DNA of 26,326 nucleotides. Origin: DASWVC01 sp036401335 (GTDB taxonomy: Bacteria > Verrucomicrobiota > Verrucomicrobiia > Chthoniobacterales > JAFAMB01). Positions within the stretch are counted from its first letter, which is position 1. The number at the start of each line of letters is the position of its first letter. Below the pieces are notes generated by a model. The model did no database searches. It saw nothing but the letters and a program-made list of their open reading frames with translations, and was not told where the DNA came from. A program made the translations under genes and the position numbers. This document shows positions 15,666 through 23,929 of this stretch, piece by piece. The stretch spans positions 1-26,326 of the forward strand of contig DASWVC010000019.1 of NCBI GenBank assembly GCA_036401335.1. The letters are read 5' to 3'.

Positions 15666-16693
15666 CACTTACCCCAGAAAAAATGGGCATCGATCTGACA
15701 TGTCCGGATCAGGTGCTCGAGCTGTTTCAGGCGGGTGAAGCTGCGAAACTGAAACAAATCCGGCGTCAGGTCGATCCGTTTGAAAATTTCAAAGAGTTGC
15801 TGGGCACCGCGACGCGCGTCCCATTTGCACTCGAACCCGGGCAAATGCTTGCGGATTTTTTCAAAGGAAACCCGGTAACTCCGGTTGTCGGCGCTGGGCG
15901 GACCAAACGTGAGTTGGCAGCCGCTGAACACCTCGGCCACCACCTCCGCGATCTGGCGGACGGTATAATTGTGCGAGGTGGTGCCGACGTTGAAAGTTTC
16001 GGCGTGAACGGCAGTGCGCGGAGCGGCCAGCACCGCAATGATGGATCGTGCAATGTCGAGGCCGTGAACGAGCGGACGCCAGGGTGTGCCGTCGCTCGTG
16101 AGGCGAATTTCTTTCGTGGTCCAGGCCAACCCGGCCAGGTTATTCAGGACGATGTCAAAACGCATCCTTGGCGATGCCCCGTACGCGGTTGCGTTGCGCA
16201 TAAACGTCGGAGAGAATTGCTCGTCGGCCAAAGCACTCACGTCCCGCTCCACCAGCACCTTGCACTCCGCGTAGGCCGTCTGGGGATTCGTGGGGGATTT
16301 TTCGTCAACAAACTCTTGCTCGGCCACCCCGTAAACACTGCACGAGGACATGTAAACAAAACGGGCAACGCCGGCCCGTTTCGCCGTTTCGGCCAGGCGG
16401 ACGGACCCCTGGTGGTTGATCTCGTAAGTGATGTGCGGGGCAAGCTGCCCAACCGGGTCATTGGAGAGTTCGGCCATGTGAACCACGGCCTCCACGCCTT
16501 TCAGATCAGCCACGTCGATCTGCCGCAGGTCCTTGTTAAGGGTTAACGGCGTGATCCCGGCGTCGTGGTAAAGCATCCGTTCCTTGTAGAATCCGGTGTC
16601 CAGACCGATCACCTCAAATCCCTCTCGCACCAGTTCCGGGGTCAGCAACGATCCCAGGTATCCATCGGTTCCGGTCACTAAAACGCGCATCAT
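15665..16693 (-). CDS. NAD-dependent sugar epimerase/dehydratase
   Basis: The 342-residue protein is an extended SDR. It has the NAD loop TGTDGYLG (residues 7-14), MSSCSVYG (115-122) with the catalytic Ser/Thr region, and YAECK (Tyr141, Lys145). NDP-sugar-binding features follow, including RNATAYG and RPLVHGLDIARSI. It is of the GalE-like class but is not the RfbG-type CDP-glucose 4,6-dehydratase, whose start differs. It may be a C4 reductase/epimerase that finishes the branched sugar, or a dehydratase. I start at the first of two ATGs in ATGATG (16693 or 16690). The frame extends to 16768, but that part is not family-like. It is the first gene of the glycan operon, so the promoter should lie in 16694-16960. 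Confidence 0.85.
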   Translation of the reverse strand: MMRVLVTGTDGYLGSLLTPELVREGFEVIGLDTGFYKERMLYHDAGITPLTLNKDLRQIDVADLKGVEAVVHMAELSNDPVGQLAPHITYEINHQGSVRLAETAKRAGVARFVYMSSCSVYGVAEQEFVDEKSPTNPQTAYAECKVLVERDVSALADEQFSPTFMRNATAYGASPRMRFDIVLNNLAGLAWTTKEIRLTSDGTPWRPLVHGLDIARSIIAVLAAPRTAVHAETFNVGTTSHNYTVRQIAEVVAEVFSGCQLTFGPPSADNRSYRVSFEKIRKHLPGFECKWDARRGAQQLFEIFKRIDLTPDLFQFRSFTRLKQLEHLIRTCQIDAHFFWGK

Positions 16694-16883
16694 AATTTTG
16701 AAGTTTTGCTGAGAAAGGGCAGCGTCCCGTTCGGGTGGTCCGGAGCGAGGCGCCGCGGCCCCCGCCAAGGGGTAAGAGGCGGCCCTCCCGGCGCGAGGCC
16801 AGGGTTTGGCTCAACGGAACCTGAAAACGACCAGGGCCGGCGGAAAGCCTGTTCTCGCTGGTTCTGGACGTGATAAGTCATGG

Positions 16884-16920
16884 CCGATCTGCGCGCAATC
16901 TAAGCTACAGTCCAGATCGG
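16884..16920. promoter_or_regulatory. Inverted repeat between thuA and the glycan operon
   Basis: CCGATCTG (16884-16891) and CAGATCGG (16913-16920) form a perfect 8-bp inverted repeat around 21 nt. It lies 40 nt past the end of the thuA-like gene and about 190 nt before the glycan operon start. It could be a weak hairpin at the end of thuA (no T-tract follows) or a regulator site for the operon. The remaining 16694-16960 gap shows nothing else that I can assign. Confidence 0.35.
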
Positions 16921-16960
16921 TCACGAGGAATGCTACTTGACCACCATTTCGGGATGGCGG

Positions 16961-17698
16961 TTATTCCTGGCGGATTCCTTCCGGGGACACCTTTACGTTC
17001 GGGATTCCATCGATCCACCGCGGCCCTTGGGGCACTGCCCACCTGACCGCGTTTTTCAGAACGGTCTGGACTTCCGGTTGATAGTAGGTGGGAAATGATT
17101 CGTGGCCGGGGCGGAAATAAAAGATCTTGCCGGCACCGCGCCTCCAGCAGCAACCTGACCGGAAGACCTCCCCGCCTTGGAACCAGGACATGAACACGAG
17201 CTCATCCGGCATGGGAATCCCGAACGGTTCGCCGTACATTTCTTCGTGGGGTACCTCGAAGTACCGATCGATCCCGTGAGCGATGGGATGGGATGGATTG
17301 CAAACCCAGAGCCGTTCCTTTTCCCCCGCTTCCCGCCAAATAAGCGATCCGCTGGTGCCGAGTAAACGCTTGAAAACTTTTGAGTAATGGCCCGAATGCA
17401 GCACGATCAAGCCCATGCCTTCCAGCACCCGTTTTTGAACCCGCTCGACAATGGCCTCCTGAACGTCGCCGTGGGCGATGTGGCCCCACCAAAGCAACAC
17501 ATCCGTGTCCGCCAGCCGCTTCTCCGGCAGTCCATGCTCAGGTTCCTGCAAGGTGGCGGTTTCAACGGCGAAGGACGGCTCCGACCGGAGCACCTGGGCG
17601 AGGCAGCCGTGAATACCCTCCGGGTACACTTTCCGGATCGCCTCGGATTTCTGTTCGTGGACGTTTTCGTTCCAAACCAGTACGCGCGTTGTGCTCAC
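16961..17698 (-). CDS. thuA: ThuA-like trehalose-utilisation family protein
   Basis: The 245-residue protein has the ThuA pattern along its whole length: RVLVWNENVHE (residues 5-15), LLWWGHIAHGDV (68-79), GLIVLHSGHYSK (96-107), EEMYGEPFGIP, and FYFRPGHESFPTY near the C-terminus. ThuA has a glutamine-amidotransferase-like fold but lacks the usual catalytic cysteine; it takes part in disaccharide use, possibly with a keto-sugar intermediate. Homologues often lie beside ABC sugar transporters and Gfo/Idh/MocA dehydrogenases, as here. The start is a GTG at 17698 with no Shine-Dalgarno, only 5 nt after the T-tract of a terminator-like hairpin. It diverges from the GH127 gene. Confidence 0.88.
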   Translation of the reverse strand: MSTTRVLVWNENVHEQKSEAIRKVYPEGIHGCLAQVLRSEPSFAVETATLQEPEHGLPEKRLADTDVLLWWGHIAHGDVQEAIVERVQKRVLEGMGLIVLHSGHYSKVFKRLLGTSGSLIWREAGEKERLWVCNPSHPIAHGIDRYFEVPHEEMYGEPFGIPMPDELVFMSWFQGGEVFRSGCCWRRGAGKIFYFRPGHESFPTYYQPEVQTVLKNAVRWAVPQGPRWIDGIPNVKVSPEGIRQE

Positions 17699-17703
17699 CG
17701 GTT

Positions 17704-17729
17704 AAAAAACCGCAGCCGAAAAGGCTGCG
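17704..17729 (-). terminator. Intrinsic-terminator-like hairpin just before thuA
   Basis: Read on the minus strand, CGCAGCC (17729-17723), the loop TTTTC and GGCTGCG (17717-17711) form a perfect 7-bp GC-rich stem. One G and six T (17709-17704) follow, the form of a Rho-independent terminator. It ends 5 nt before the thuA GTG, so it may attenuate thuA or stop leftward transcripts entering from the GH127 gene. Confidence 0.6.
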
Positions 17730-17787
17730 CAAACTAAAACCCTTTAATCGGGTTGTGATCCCAATCCTTTTCTCCTAAAGGTAAACT

Positions 17788-19698
17788 ATGGAAAGCCGCT
17801 GGAGGCCGGTTGGACGAGGCCAAGTCACCATTCAGGACGGTTTTTGGAAGCGTTGGCGCGACCTGGTGGGCGAAACCACGCTGGCTCACCAATACGATGA
17901 GATGCGTGCCGAAGGGCAGATGGATGCCCTGCTGCTTGACCCGCGCATGCACCGCGGCCGCGCGCTGGCTGACCCTTGGGCGGACGCCGGGTACTGGGGC
18001 GGGAGCGTTTTTTGGGATTCCGACCTCGCCAAGTGGCTGGAAGCAGCTTCGGCGCGGCTCGAACAAACGCCGGACCCGGCGCTAGAAGAGCGGGTCAACG
18101 AGGTCATTGGCCTGTTTGAACGGGCCCAACTGCCGGACGGCTACGTCAACAGCCACATCCTTACCTGGCGTCCGCAACACCGTTTCAAAAACCTTCGGGA
18201 CCTGCACGAACTTTACTGTGCCGGCCACCTCATCGAAGCGGCGGTCGTTCATTTCGAAGCGACCGGCCAGGTACGTTTGTTGCGGGTGGCCCAACGATAC
18301 GCCGACCACCTCGTTGCACGGTTCGGCCGTGAACCGGGCCAGCTTCGCGGATACCCCGGCCATCCCGAGGTTGAGCTTGCGCTGCTACGCCTGTACCACG
18401 TGACGAAAGAGCGGCGCTACCTCGAACTCTGCCGCTATTTCATCAATGAGCGCGGCCAGTTGCCACACTATTTTGACCAGGAAGCCGTCGCAAGGTTGGA
18501 CACCCGGCCGTTCCGGCCGAACCATCCCGGGTCGCCCTACGCGTACATGCAGGCGCATGAACCGATCCGGGCCCAAACCAAGGTGGTGGGCCACGCCGTA
18601 CGTGCAATGTACCTGTTTGCGGCCGTTGCCGGCCTCGCGGTGGAAGACGACGACGCGGAACTGCTGGAGGTATGCGAGCGGCTCTGGCGAGACGTGATCG
18701 ACACCAAGCTTTACGTTACCGGAGGCATCGGCTCCGCCTCGGAGAACGAGGGTTTCACGCGGGCTTACGACCTCCCAAACGAAAACGCTTACGCCGAGAC
18801 CTGTGCTTCAATCGGTTTGTTCCTGTTCGCGCACCGCCTGTTGCAGGCCAGGCTGGACGGGGAAGCCGGCGACGTGATGGAGCTGGCCCTCTACAATAAC
18901 ATCCTGTCTGGCATCGGCCTGGACGGGCGGAGCTTCTTCTACGACAACCCCATGGCCAGCAGCGGGTCGCACCGGCGGGTCCGCTGGCCCTGGTGGACGC
19001 CTTGCTGCCCACCCAACCTTGCGCGGTTAATCAGTTCACTTTCCGGTTACCTCTATTCGGAGAACAACGAGGGCGTTGCCATCCACCATTACGTGAGCAG
19101 CCAGGCGCGCCCGACCGGCCTTACGCTTCAGGTGCGCAGCAGCCTCCCTTGGGCGGGGGACAACGTGATCGAGGTGCAGACCGACGGGCCGATCGAGAAA
19201 AGTTTGTTCTTCCGGGTCCCGGGCTGGGCTTCGAGCCACCGTGTTGCGGTCAACGGAGCGGCGGTCTCACCGTCGGTTGAACGTGGTTATGCCGTGCTCC
19301 GGCGCACCTGGCAGACGGGCGATCGCATTGAGCTCCAATTCGAGATGCCGGTCACCAAGAAGTTCAGCCGGTACGAGGTTGACGTAAACCGGGGGCGCAT
19401 GGCGTTGAAGCGGGGTCCGCTGGTGTACTGCCTGGAACAGGCGGACAATGGGCCGCACATCGACGCCATCACGTTGCCGACCGACGTTTCCCTCGTGCCG
19501 GAGCAGCAGTCGGACCTGCCTGACGGCACCGTGGCGCTGACGGGCACCGGGTTCCGGGAACAGCCGACGCCGAACGGCTTGTACCGTGATCAGCCGCCGG
19601 CGGTGGAAAGGGTTGCGGTGACGGCAATACCTTACTATGCCTGGTCCAACCGGGAGCCCGGCGAAATGGAGATTTGGATTCGCCGTGCCGCCGGCTAA
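17788..19698 (+). CDS. GH127 beta-L-arabinofuranosidase-like glycoside hydrolase
   Basis: The 636-residue product matches the DUF1680/GH127 family from end to end: an (alpha/alpha)6 barrel followed by beta-sandwich domains. The zinc and catalytic cysteine site is recognisable: Glu337 and Cys339 in AYAETCASIG, and Cys406-Cys407 in WWTPCCPPN. By analogy to HypBA1 the second set includes the nucleophile cysteine and one of its zinc ligands. Glu321 in SENEGF is the likely acid/base. There is no signal peptide, so it should act in the cytoplasm on imported oligosaccharides. AAAGG about 6 nt before the ATG gives a ribosome site. GH127 also contains 3-C-carboxy-5-deoxy-L-xylose hydrolases and others, so the linkage cannot be fixed. 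It is first in an operon with the transporter genes. Confidence 0.9.
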   Translation: MESRWRPVGRGQVTIQDGFWKRWRDLVGETTLAHQYDEMRAEGQMDALLLDPRMHRGRALADPWADAGYWGGSVFWDSDLAKWLEAASARLEQTPDPALEERVNEVIGLFERAQLPDGYVNSHILTWRPQHRFKNLRDLHELYCAGHLIEAAVVHFEATGQVRLLRVAQRYADHLVARFGREPGQLRGYPGHPEVELALLRLYHVTKERRYLELCRYFINERGQLPHYFDQEAVARLDTRPFRPNHPGSPYAYMQAHEPIRAQTKVVGHAVRAMYLFAAVAGLAVEDDDAELLEVCERLWRDVIDTKLYVTGGIGSASENEGFTRAYDLPNENAYAETCASIGLFLFAHRLLQARLDGEAGDVMELALYNNILSGIGLDGRSFFYDNPMASSGSHRRVRWPWWTPCCPPNLARLISSLSGYLYSENNEGVAIHHYVSSQARPTGLTLQVRSSLPWAGDNVIEVQTDGPIEKSLFFRVPGWASSHRVAVNGAAVSPSVERGYAVLRRTWQTGDRIELQFEMPVTKKFSRYEVDVNRGRMALKRGPLVYCLEQADNGPHIDAITLPTDVSLVPEQQSDLPDGTVALTGTGFREQPTPNGLYRDQPPAVERVAVTAIPYYAWSNREPGEMEIWIRRAAG

Positions 19699-19736
19699 AG
19701 CGGATGCTTTTCTGATAACCGGAACCCCCTCCCCCC

Positions 19737-20561
19737 ATGAACCCGTTCGCAACGCTCTCACGCTGGTGGATCACCGTGGCGGCCGTCGTTATTACGGCGG
19801 TTTTGCTCTCGCCCTTTTACTGGGTCGTGGTGGGAAGCTTTATGACGCCGGCCGAGCTTTTCGGAGGCCAGATGTCGCTTTGGCCGCGGCATTTTGCCGT
19901 CGAAAACTGGTCCGACGCACTGCATCGGCTGTGGCCGCACGTGGTCAACAGCCTTGTGGTGAGCACGGCGGCGGCGGCGGGCACGCTGCTGGTGACCGCG
20001 CCGGCCGCTTACGGAATGGTCTGGCTGAAGCCTCGCGGCGGCCGGGTCCTTTTTTCGTTCCTGTTAATCACCCAGATGCTGCCGGCGGTGGTCTTCGTGG
20101 TGCCGTTGTTCATTGTGTTTTCCAAGATCAACCTGGTAAACAGTTTATTCGGGCTGGTGCTGGCAGACATGACGTTCACGACCCCGTTCGCCCTGATTAT
20201 GCTGTCTGCTTACATGAGGGATTTGCCCTATGAACTGGTCGAAGCCGCTTTGGTGGACGGGGCAGGCCAGTTGCGGGCGTTTTTCATGGTGGTGCTGCCG
20301 ATGACCCTCCCCGGCTTGGTTACGGTCGGTGTGTTCAGTTTTCTGATCCCCTGGGGCGACCTGATCTATGCGTTGACGCTGATCACCGAAGGCGGGCTGC
20401 AACCGCTGACCCTTGAACTCTACAAGGCCGTCGGTCAGTACGGCATTGATTGGGCGTTTCTCCTTCCGGGCAGCGTTCTTACCGCGATCCCGGCCGTGCT
20501 GTTTGTGGTCGGAGCCAGCCGTTTCATCGTAGCCGGCGTGACCCGCGGAGCCATCAAGTAA
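19737..20561 (+). CDS. Carbohydrate ABC transporter permease, MalG type
   Basis: The 274-residue inner-membrane protein has about six hydrophobic segments, the first at residues 10-30. The cytoplasmic EAA loop is YELVEAALVDGAGQLRAFF, followed by VVLPMTLPGL, the site that docks on the ABC ATPase. The N-terminal extracytoplasmic part GSFMTPAELFG and the QMLP region fit CUT1 family MalG proteins. The gene begins 39 nt after the hydrolase gene; the upstream C-rich sequence has no Shine-Dalgarno, so translation may depend on the gene before it. MalG precedes MalF here, the reverse of the order in the E. coli malEFG operon. The sugar is probably the product of GH127, an inference from position. Confidence 0.88.
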   Translation: MNPFATLSRWWITVAAVVITAVLLSPFYWVVVGSFMTPAELFGGQMSLWPRHFAVENWSDALHRLWPHVVNSLVVSTAAAAGTLLVTAPAAYGMVWLKPRGGRVLFSFLLITQMLPAVVFVVPLFIVFSKINLVNSLFGLVLADMTFTTPFALIMLSAYMRDLPYELVEAALVDGAGQLRAFFMVVLPMTLPGLVTVGVFSFLIPWGDLIYALTLITEGGLQPLTLELYKAVGQYGIDWAFLLPGSVLTAIPAVLFVVGASRFIVAGVTRGAIK

Positions 20562-20566
20562 ATCGA

Positions 20567-21535
20567 ATGACCATGAAACCTGCCGCCGATCCCCCCGTCG
20601 AAAAACGTTCGGGAAAAAGGCCGTCCCGAGAGACGGCAACGGCCGTTTCAGGGCCCGAGTCCCGGGGCCCGAAGCGGCGCCGTTTTGACGTTGCGCCTTA
20701 CACGTTCGTCCTTCCCTGTGTCCTTTTCTGCCTGGCGCTGCTGCTTTACCCGGTTGTGTACAGTTTAACGCTGAGCTTCCGGCAAGCGACGGTGGACACT
20801 TTCGTCAGCGGGGACATGCCATTCAACGGCCTTGCGCAATACCAGGCGGCGCTCGCCGACCCGGTTTTCTGGAGGGCGCTGGTCAACACAATCCTCTTCG
20901 CATTTTTCAGCATCCTGTTTCAATTCACGATCGGCTTCCTGCTGGCGTTGCTTTTCCAGGCAAACTTTCCCCTTAAGAACTTTTGTCTGGCCCTGCTTCT
21001 CATTCCCTGGGTCTCGCCGGTGCTGACGGCGTCAAACATTTTCAAAGGACTGTTCAACGAGGTTGGTCCGATCAACCAGATCGGGCACCTGGTGGGTTTG
21101 GGTCCTTTTCCCTGGTTGTCGAATCCTGCATTTGCGTTTCCTGCAACCATCGTCGCCAACATCTGGATCGGCTTCCCGTTCAATTTCATCCTGTTGTACG
21201 CCGGCATGCGCAGCATTCCCGTCGAAGTGTATGAAGCCGCCAGGATTGACGGCGCCCACTACTGGCGGCGGGTCGTGCAGATCACCATGCCGATGCTGAA
21301 ACCGGTCTCAGTGGCGGTGTTGATGCTTGGCACCGTCTACACCGTGAAGGTGTTCGACCTGGTTTGGATCATGACCGGCGGCGGTCCCGCGAACGGGACC
21401 CACCTTTTGTCCACTTACGCCTACCAGGTCGGTTTTTCGCTCCTGAATTTCGGCGAGGCGGCGGCCATTGCGACGCTGACCGTGTTGCTGGTGCTTCTGC
21501 TCAACCTCGTGCAAACGTTGCTCCAACGTACCTGA
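20567..21535 (+). CDS. Carbohydrate ABC transporter permease, MalF type
   Basis: The 322-residue inner-membrane protein has a polar, basic N-terminus of about 43 residues (ending RGPKRRRF), then six hydrophobic segments typical of CUT1 MalF/UgpA proteins. The EAA loop VYEAARIDGAHYWRRVVQI and TMPMLKPV follow, then LVWIMTGGGPANGTHLLSTY, a conserved segment near the last membrane helix. It starts 5 nt after the MalG-type gene; ATG codons at 20567 and 20573 are both possible. No ATPase gene accompanies the pair, so they must use an ABC ATPase encoded elsewhere, as MsmK-type ATPases do. Confidence 0.88.
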   Translation: MTMKPAADPPVEKRSGKRPSRETATAVSGPESRGPKRRRFDVAPYTFVLPCVLFCLALLLYPVVYSLTLSFRQATVDTFVSGDMPFNGLAQYQAALADPVFWRALVNTILFAFFSILFQFTIGFLLALLFQANFPLKNFCLALLLIPWVSPVLTASNIFKGLFNEVGPINQIGHLVGLGPFPWLSNPAFAFPATIVANIWIGFPFNFILLYAGMRSIPVEVYEAARIDGAHYWRRVVQITMPMLKPVSVAVLMLGTVYTVKVFDLVWIMTGGGPANGTHLLSTYAYQVGFSLLNFGEAAAIATLTVLLVLLLNLVQTLLQRT

Positions 21536-21573
21536 GGCAGCGTTACTTGAACCATCCCAAACCCACCAAACGA

Positions 21574-22809
21574 ATGAATACCTCCCCCAAATCAAGGCTG
21601 CGCTGGCTCCTGCCGGTTGCTTGCGCCTTTGCCGGCCTCGGCCTGGCCAATGCTGAAGTCACCACCATCGAAATCGTCCATTACTTCACGGTGCCCGGTC
21701 AACTCGACGCCCTGAGCCAGGTGCAGAAAGATTTCGAGGCCGCCAATCCGGACGTAAAGGTCCACTACACCTACGTGCCCTTTGGTGAACTGGTCAGCCG
21801 TGCGCTGCAGATGGCGGCGGTGCACAAGCCGCCGGCGATCGTCGCCATCGACAATCCGGACGTCTTGCGTGTGGCCAAAGCCGGGATCCTCAAGGACATC
21901 TCCAGCGACGTGTCCAAAATACAAACCTGGGGCGATGTCTACCCGGGACCGAAAGCTGCCGTTACAGACGGCAGCAAAGTGTTCGGGGTGCCGGTCGGCA
22001 GCAACAGCCTGGCCTTGTATTACAATAAGAAAATCATGGGCGACGCGGGCGTTTCCGCTCCGCCGAAAACCTGGGGAGAACTAACCGACGCCGCCGCGAA
22101 AACGACCAAAAGCCCGGTGTACGGCATCGCGTTCTCCGCGGTGAACACCGAGGAGGCAACGTGGCAGTGGGAACCGTTCCTGTGGAGCAACGGCGGCAGC
22201 CTGGGCAACCTCGACTCCGAGAACGCCCGGACTGCGCTCCAGCTTTGGGTGGACTGGGTTAAAAAGGGGGCTGCCTCCCGCGATGTGGTCAACTGGTCGC
22301 AGGGCGACGTGCCCAACCAGTTTAACAGCGGGCACGCCGCCACCATGATCATGGGCCCTTGGATGCTGGGCGAGGTCAAAAAAAGCGGCGTCGATTTCGG
22401 CATTGTGACCGTTCCGGTGCCGAAGGAAGGTGCTAAACCGGTGGTGCCGTTGGGAGGTGAAGTCTGGTGCGTGCTCAAAGGCGAGGCCAAGATCGAGCAA
22501 GCGGCGATCAAATTTGTCCAGTTTACCCAGGACCCGGAGCGGCTGCGCAAAATCTGCGACACCTTCAACTACATTTCTTCGGTTCGCGCCGTGGCAAAGC
22601 AGCAGGGCGAAACCAATCCTGAGTTGCAGCCGTTTGTGGAGCAGATGGACACCGCCCGGGCCCGGTCCCAGGACGGCGGAGCGCAGTACCCCGCCATTTC
22701 GCTGGCGGCGCGAACGGCCATTCAGCGGGCCCTCACGGGCCAAGCCTCAGTGGAGGTGGCGTTGAAAGATGCTGCGGCCAAGATCAAACCAATTCTCGCC
22801 CAGAAATGA
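21574..22809 (+). CDS. Extracellular solute-binding protein, family 1
   Basis: The 411-residue protein has a signal peptide of 27 residues (basic SPKSRLR, hydrophobic LLPVACAFAGLGL, cleavage after ANA). The mature part is a family 1 (MalE/UgpB-like) sugar-binding protein: IVHYFTVPGQLDALSQVQKDFEAANP continues the usual strand-helix start, FGVPVGSNSLALYYNKKIM is the typical hinge region, and GHAATMIMGPWMLGEV and AIKFVQFTQDPERL appear later. No lipobox, so it is a soluble periplasmic protein. It delivers the sugar to the two permeases encoded just upstream. Tryptophans around PKTWGEL and ATWQWEPFLW may stack on the sugar. Confidence 0.9.
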   Translation: MNTSPKSRLRWLLPVACAFAGLGLANAEVTTIEIVHYFTVPGQLDALSQVQKDFEAANPDVKVHYTYVPFGELVSRALQMAAVHKPPAIVAIDNPDVLRVAKAGILKDISSDVSKIQTWGDVYPGPKAAVTDGSKVFGVPVGSNSLALYYNKKIMGDAGVSAPPKTWGELTDAAAKTTKSPVYGIAFSAVNTEEATWQWEPFLWSNGGSLGNLDSENARTALQLWVDWVKKGAASRDVVNWSQGDVPNQFNSGHAATMIMGPWMLGEVKKSGVDFGIVTVPVPKEGAKPVVPLGGEVWCVLKGEAKIEQAAIKFVQFTQDPERLRKICDTFNYISSVRAVAKQQGETNPELQPFVEQMDTARARSQDGGAQYPAISLAARTAIQRALTGQASVEVALKDAAAKIKPILAQK

Positions 22810-22817
22810 GCACGGTG

Positions 22818-22834
22818 CCGGTCCCGTGGACCGG
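22818..22834. repeat. Short hairpin after the solute-binding protein gene
   Basis: CCGGTCC and GGACCGG (22818-22824 and 22828-22834) form a perfect 7-bp stem with a 3-nt loop, 9 nt after the stop of the solute-binding gene. No T-tract follows, so it is more likely an mRNA-stabilising or processing hairpin than a terminator. It could help to give the binding protein a higher expression level than the downstream dehydrogenase. Confidence 0.4.
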
Positions 22835-22888
22835 TAAGTTGCAGCCCGGAAAGGACGCCGTCCCTTGGGGGGCGGCCATGAACAAGCG

Positions 22889-23929
22889 ATGGACGAACCG
22901 TCTGTACCTCGAAAAGCGATTCTGGCCGGCTGTGGCCTGATGAGCCGGGAATGGCTTCGGTGTGCGCAGGAATTGGGCATTGAAGTGGCGGCGCTGGTCG
23001 ATCCCTTTCCATCGGCAGCGGAAACCCGTGCGAAAGAGGCGCGCCTGACCGTTCCGATTTACCCCGAGCTGGGTCAAGCCGTGGCCGAAGTGCCAGCCCA
23101 GATCCTGTTTGATTGCACGATCCCCGCGGCACACCGGGAGGTGTCCGGGCTGGGGCTCCGGTCCGGGTTGCACGTATTGGAAGAAAAACCGCTGGCCCTC
23201 GACTTGGAAGGTGCCGAAGAATTGGTTCGGCTTGCCGAATCAAATGGCCGGTTGCATGTCGTCCAGCAAAACCGCCGGTTCAATCGCGGCATGCGGACCA
23301 TGCGCCAAATGATTGCTGACGGGACCATCGGTGAGGTCACGACGGTCCACGCCGATTTTTTCGTAGGGGCGCATTTTGGAGGTTTCCGCGAAAAGATGCG
23401 CCACGTTTTGTTGACAGACATGGCCATCCACCCGTTTGACGCGGTGCGCTACCTGATCCAGGCAAACGGCGACTCTGTCTTCTGCGAGGAATGGACGCCG
23501 GCAAACTCGTGGTATGAACATGGCTCGTCCGTCGTGGCCATTTTTCAAATGGCCGGCGTTCGTTTTTGTTACCGCGCAAGCTGGTGTTCGGAAGGATTTC
23601 GCACTCCTTGGGACGCGAACTGGCGGGTGATCGGGACACACGGCACATTGCTGTGGGACGGCGAAGGGGACGTCCGCGGAGAACGGGTCCGCCCGGTGCC
23701 TGGTGCCCTCTTGTACGATGCCGAATCCTTGCCGATGAACGTGGAACCGGACCCGGCGTTCACCCGCGGGCACTTCAGCGTGATGAAACAGTTTGTGAAT
23801 GCCTTGGACGGAGGACCGTTGCCGGAGACGCGTTCCTCCGACAACATTCACAGCCTGGCGATGGTGCTTGCCGCGGTTGAAAGTGCCGAAACGGGTCAAC
23901 GGGTCGTGGTGCGCACCTCAGCCGCGTGA
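22889..23929 (+). CDS. Gfo/Idh/MocA-family oxidoreductase
   Basis: The 346-residue protein has an N-terminal NAD(P)-binding domain (ILAGCGLMSREW, residues 11-22), the sugar dehydrogenase motif EEKPLALD (98-105, Lys100 expected in catalysis) and a C-terminal Gfo/Idh/MocA domain with TDMAIHPFDAVRYL (176-189), where Asp177 and His181 look like the catalytic pair. The class oxidises or reduces cyclic sugars and inositols. It follows the transporter genes and is of the kind paired with ThuA-like proteins, so it may act on the imported sugar. A TTG at 22865 also opens the frame; the ATG at 22889 is preferred because a G-rich run precedes it and the NAD loop follows at the usual distance. Confidence 0.85.
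   Translation: MDEPSVPRKAILAGCGLMSREWLRCAQELGIEVAALVDPFPSAAETRAKEARLTVPIYPELGQAVAEVPAQILFDCTIPAAHREVSGLGLRSGLHVLEEKPLALDLEGAEELVRLAESNGRLHVVQQNRRFNRGMRTMRQMIADGTIGEVTTVHADFFVGAHFGGFREKMRHVLLTDMAIHPFDAVRYLIQANGDSVFCEEWTPANSWYEHGSSVVAIFQMAGVRFCYRASWCSEGFRTPWDANWRVIGTHGTLLWDGEGDVRGERVRPVPGALLYDAESLPMNVEPDPAFTRGHFSVMKQFVNALDGGPLPETRSSDNIHSLAMVLAAVESAETGQRVVVRTSAA

Noticed and set aside
15119..16546. Plus-strand open frame of 475 codons across the 3,5-epimerase and epimerase genes
   Set aside because: It lies opposite two genes with clear family motifs. Its own translation shows no motif, and its length is explained by GC-rich antisense sequence lacking stops.
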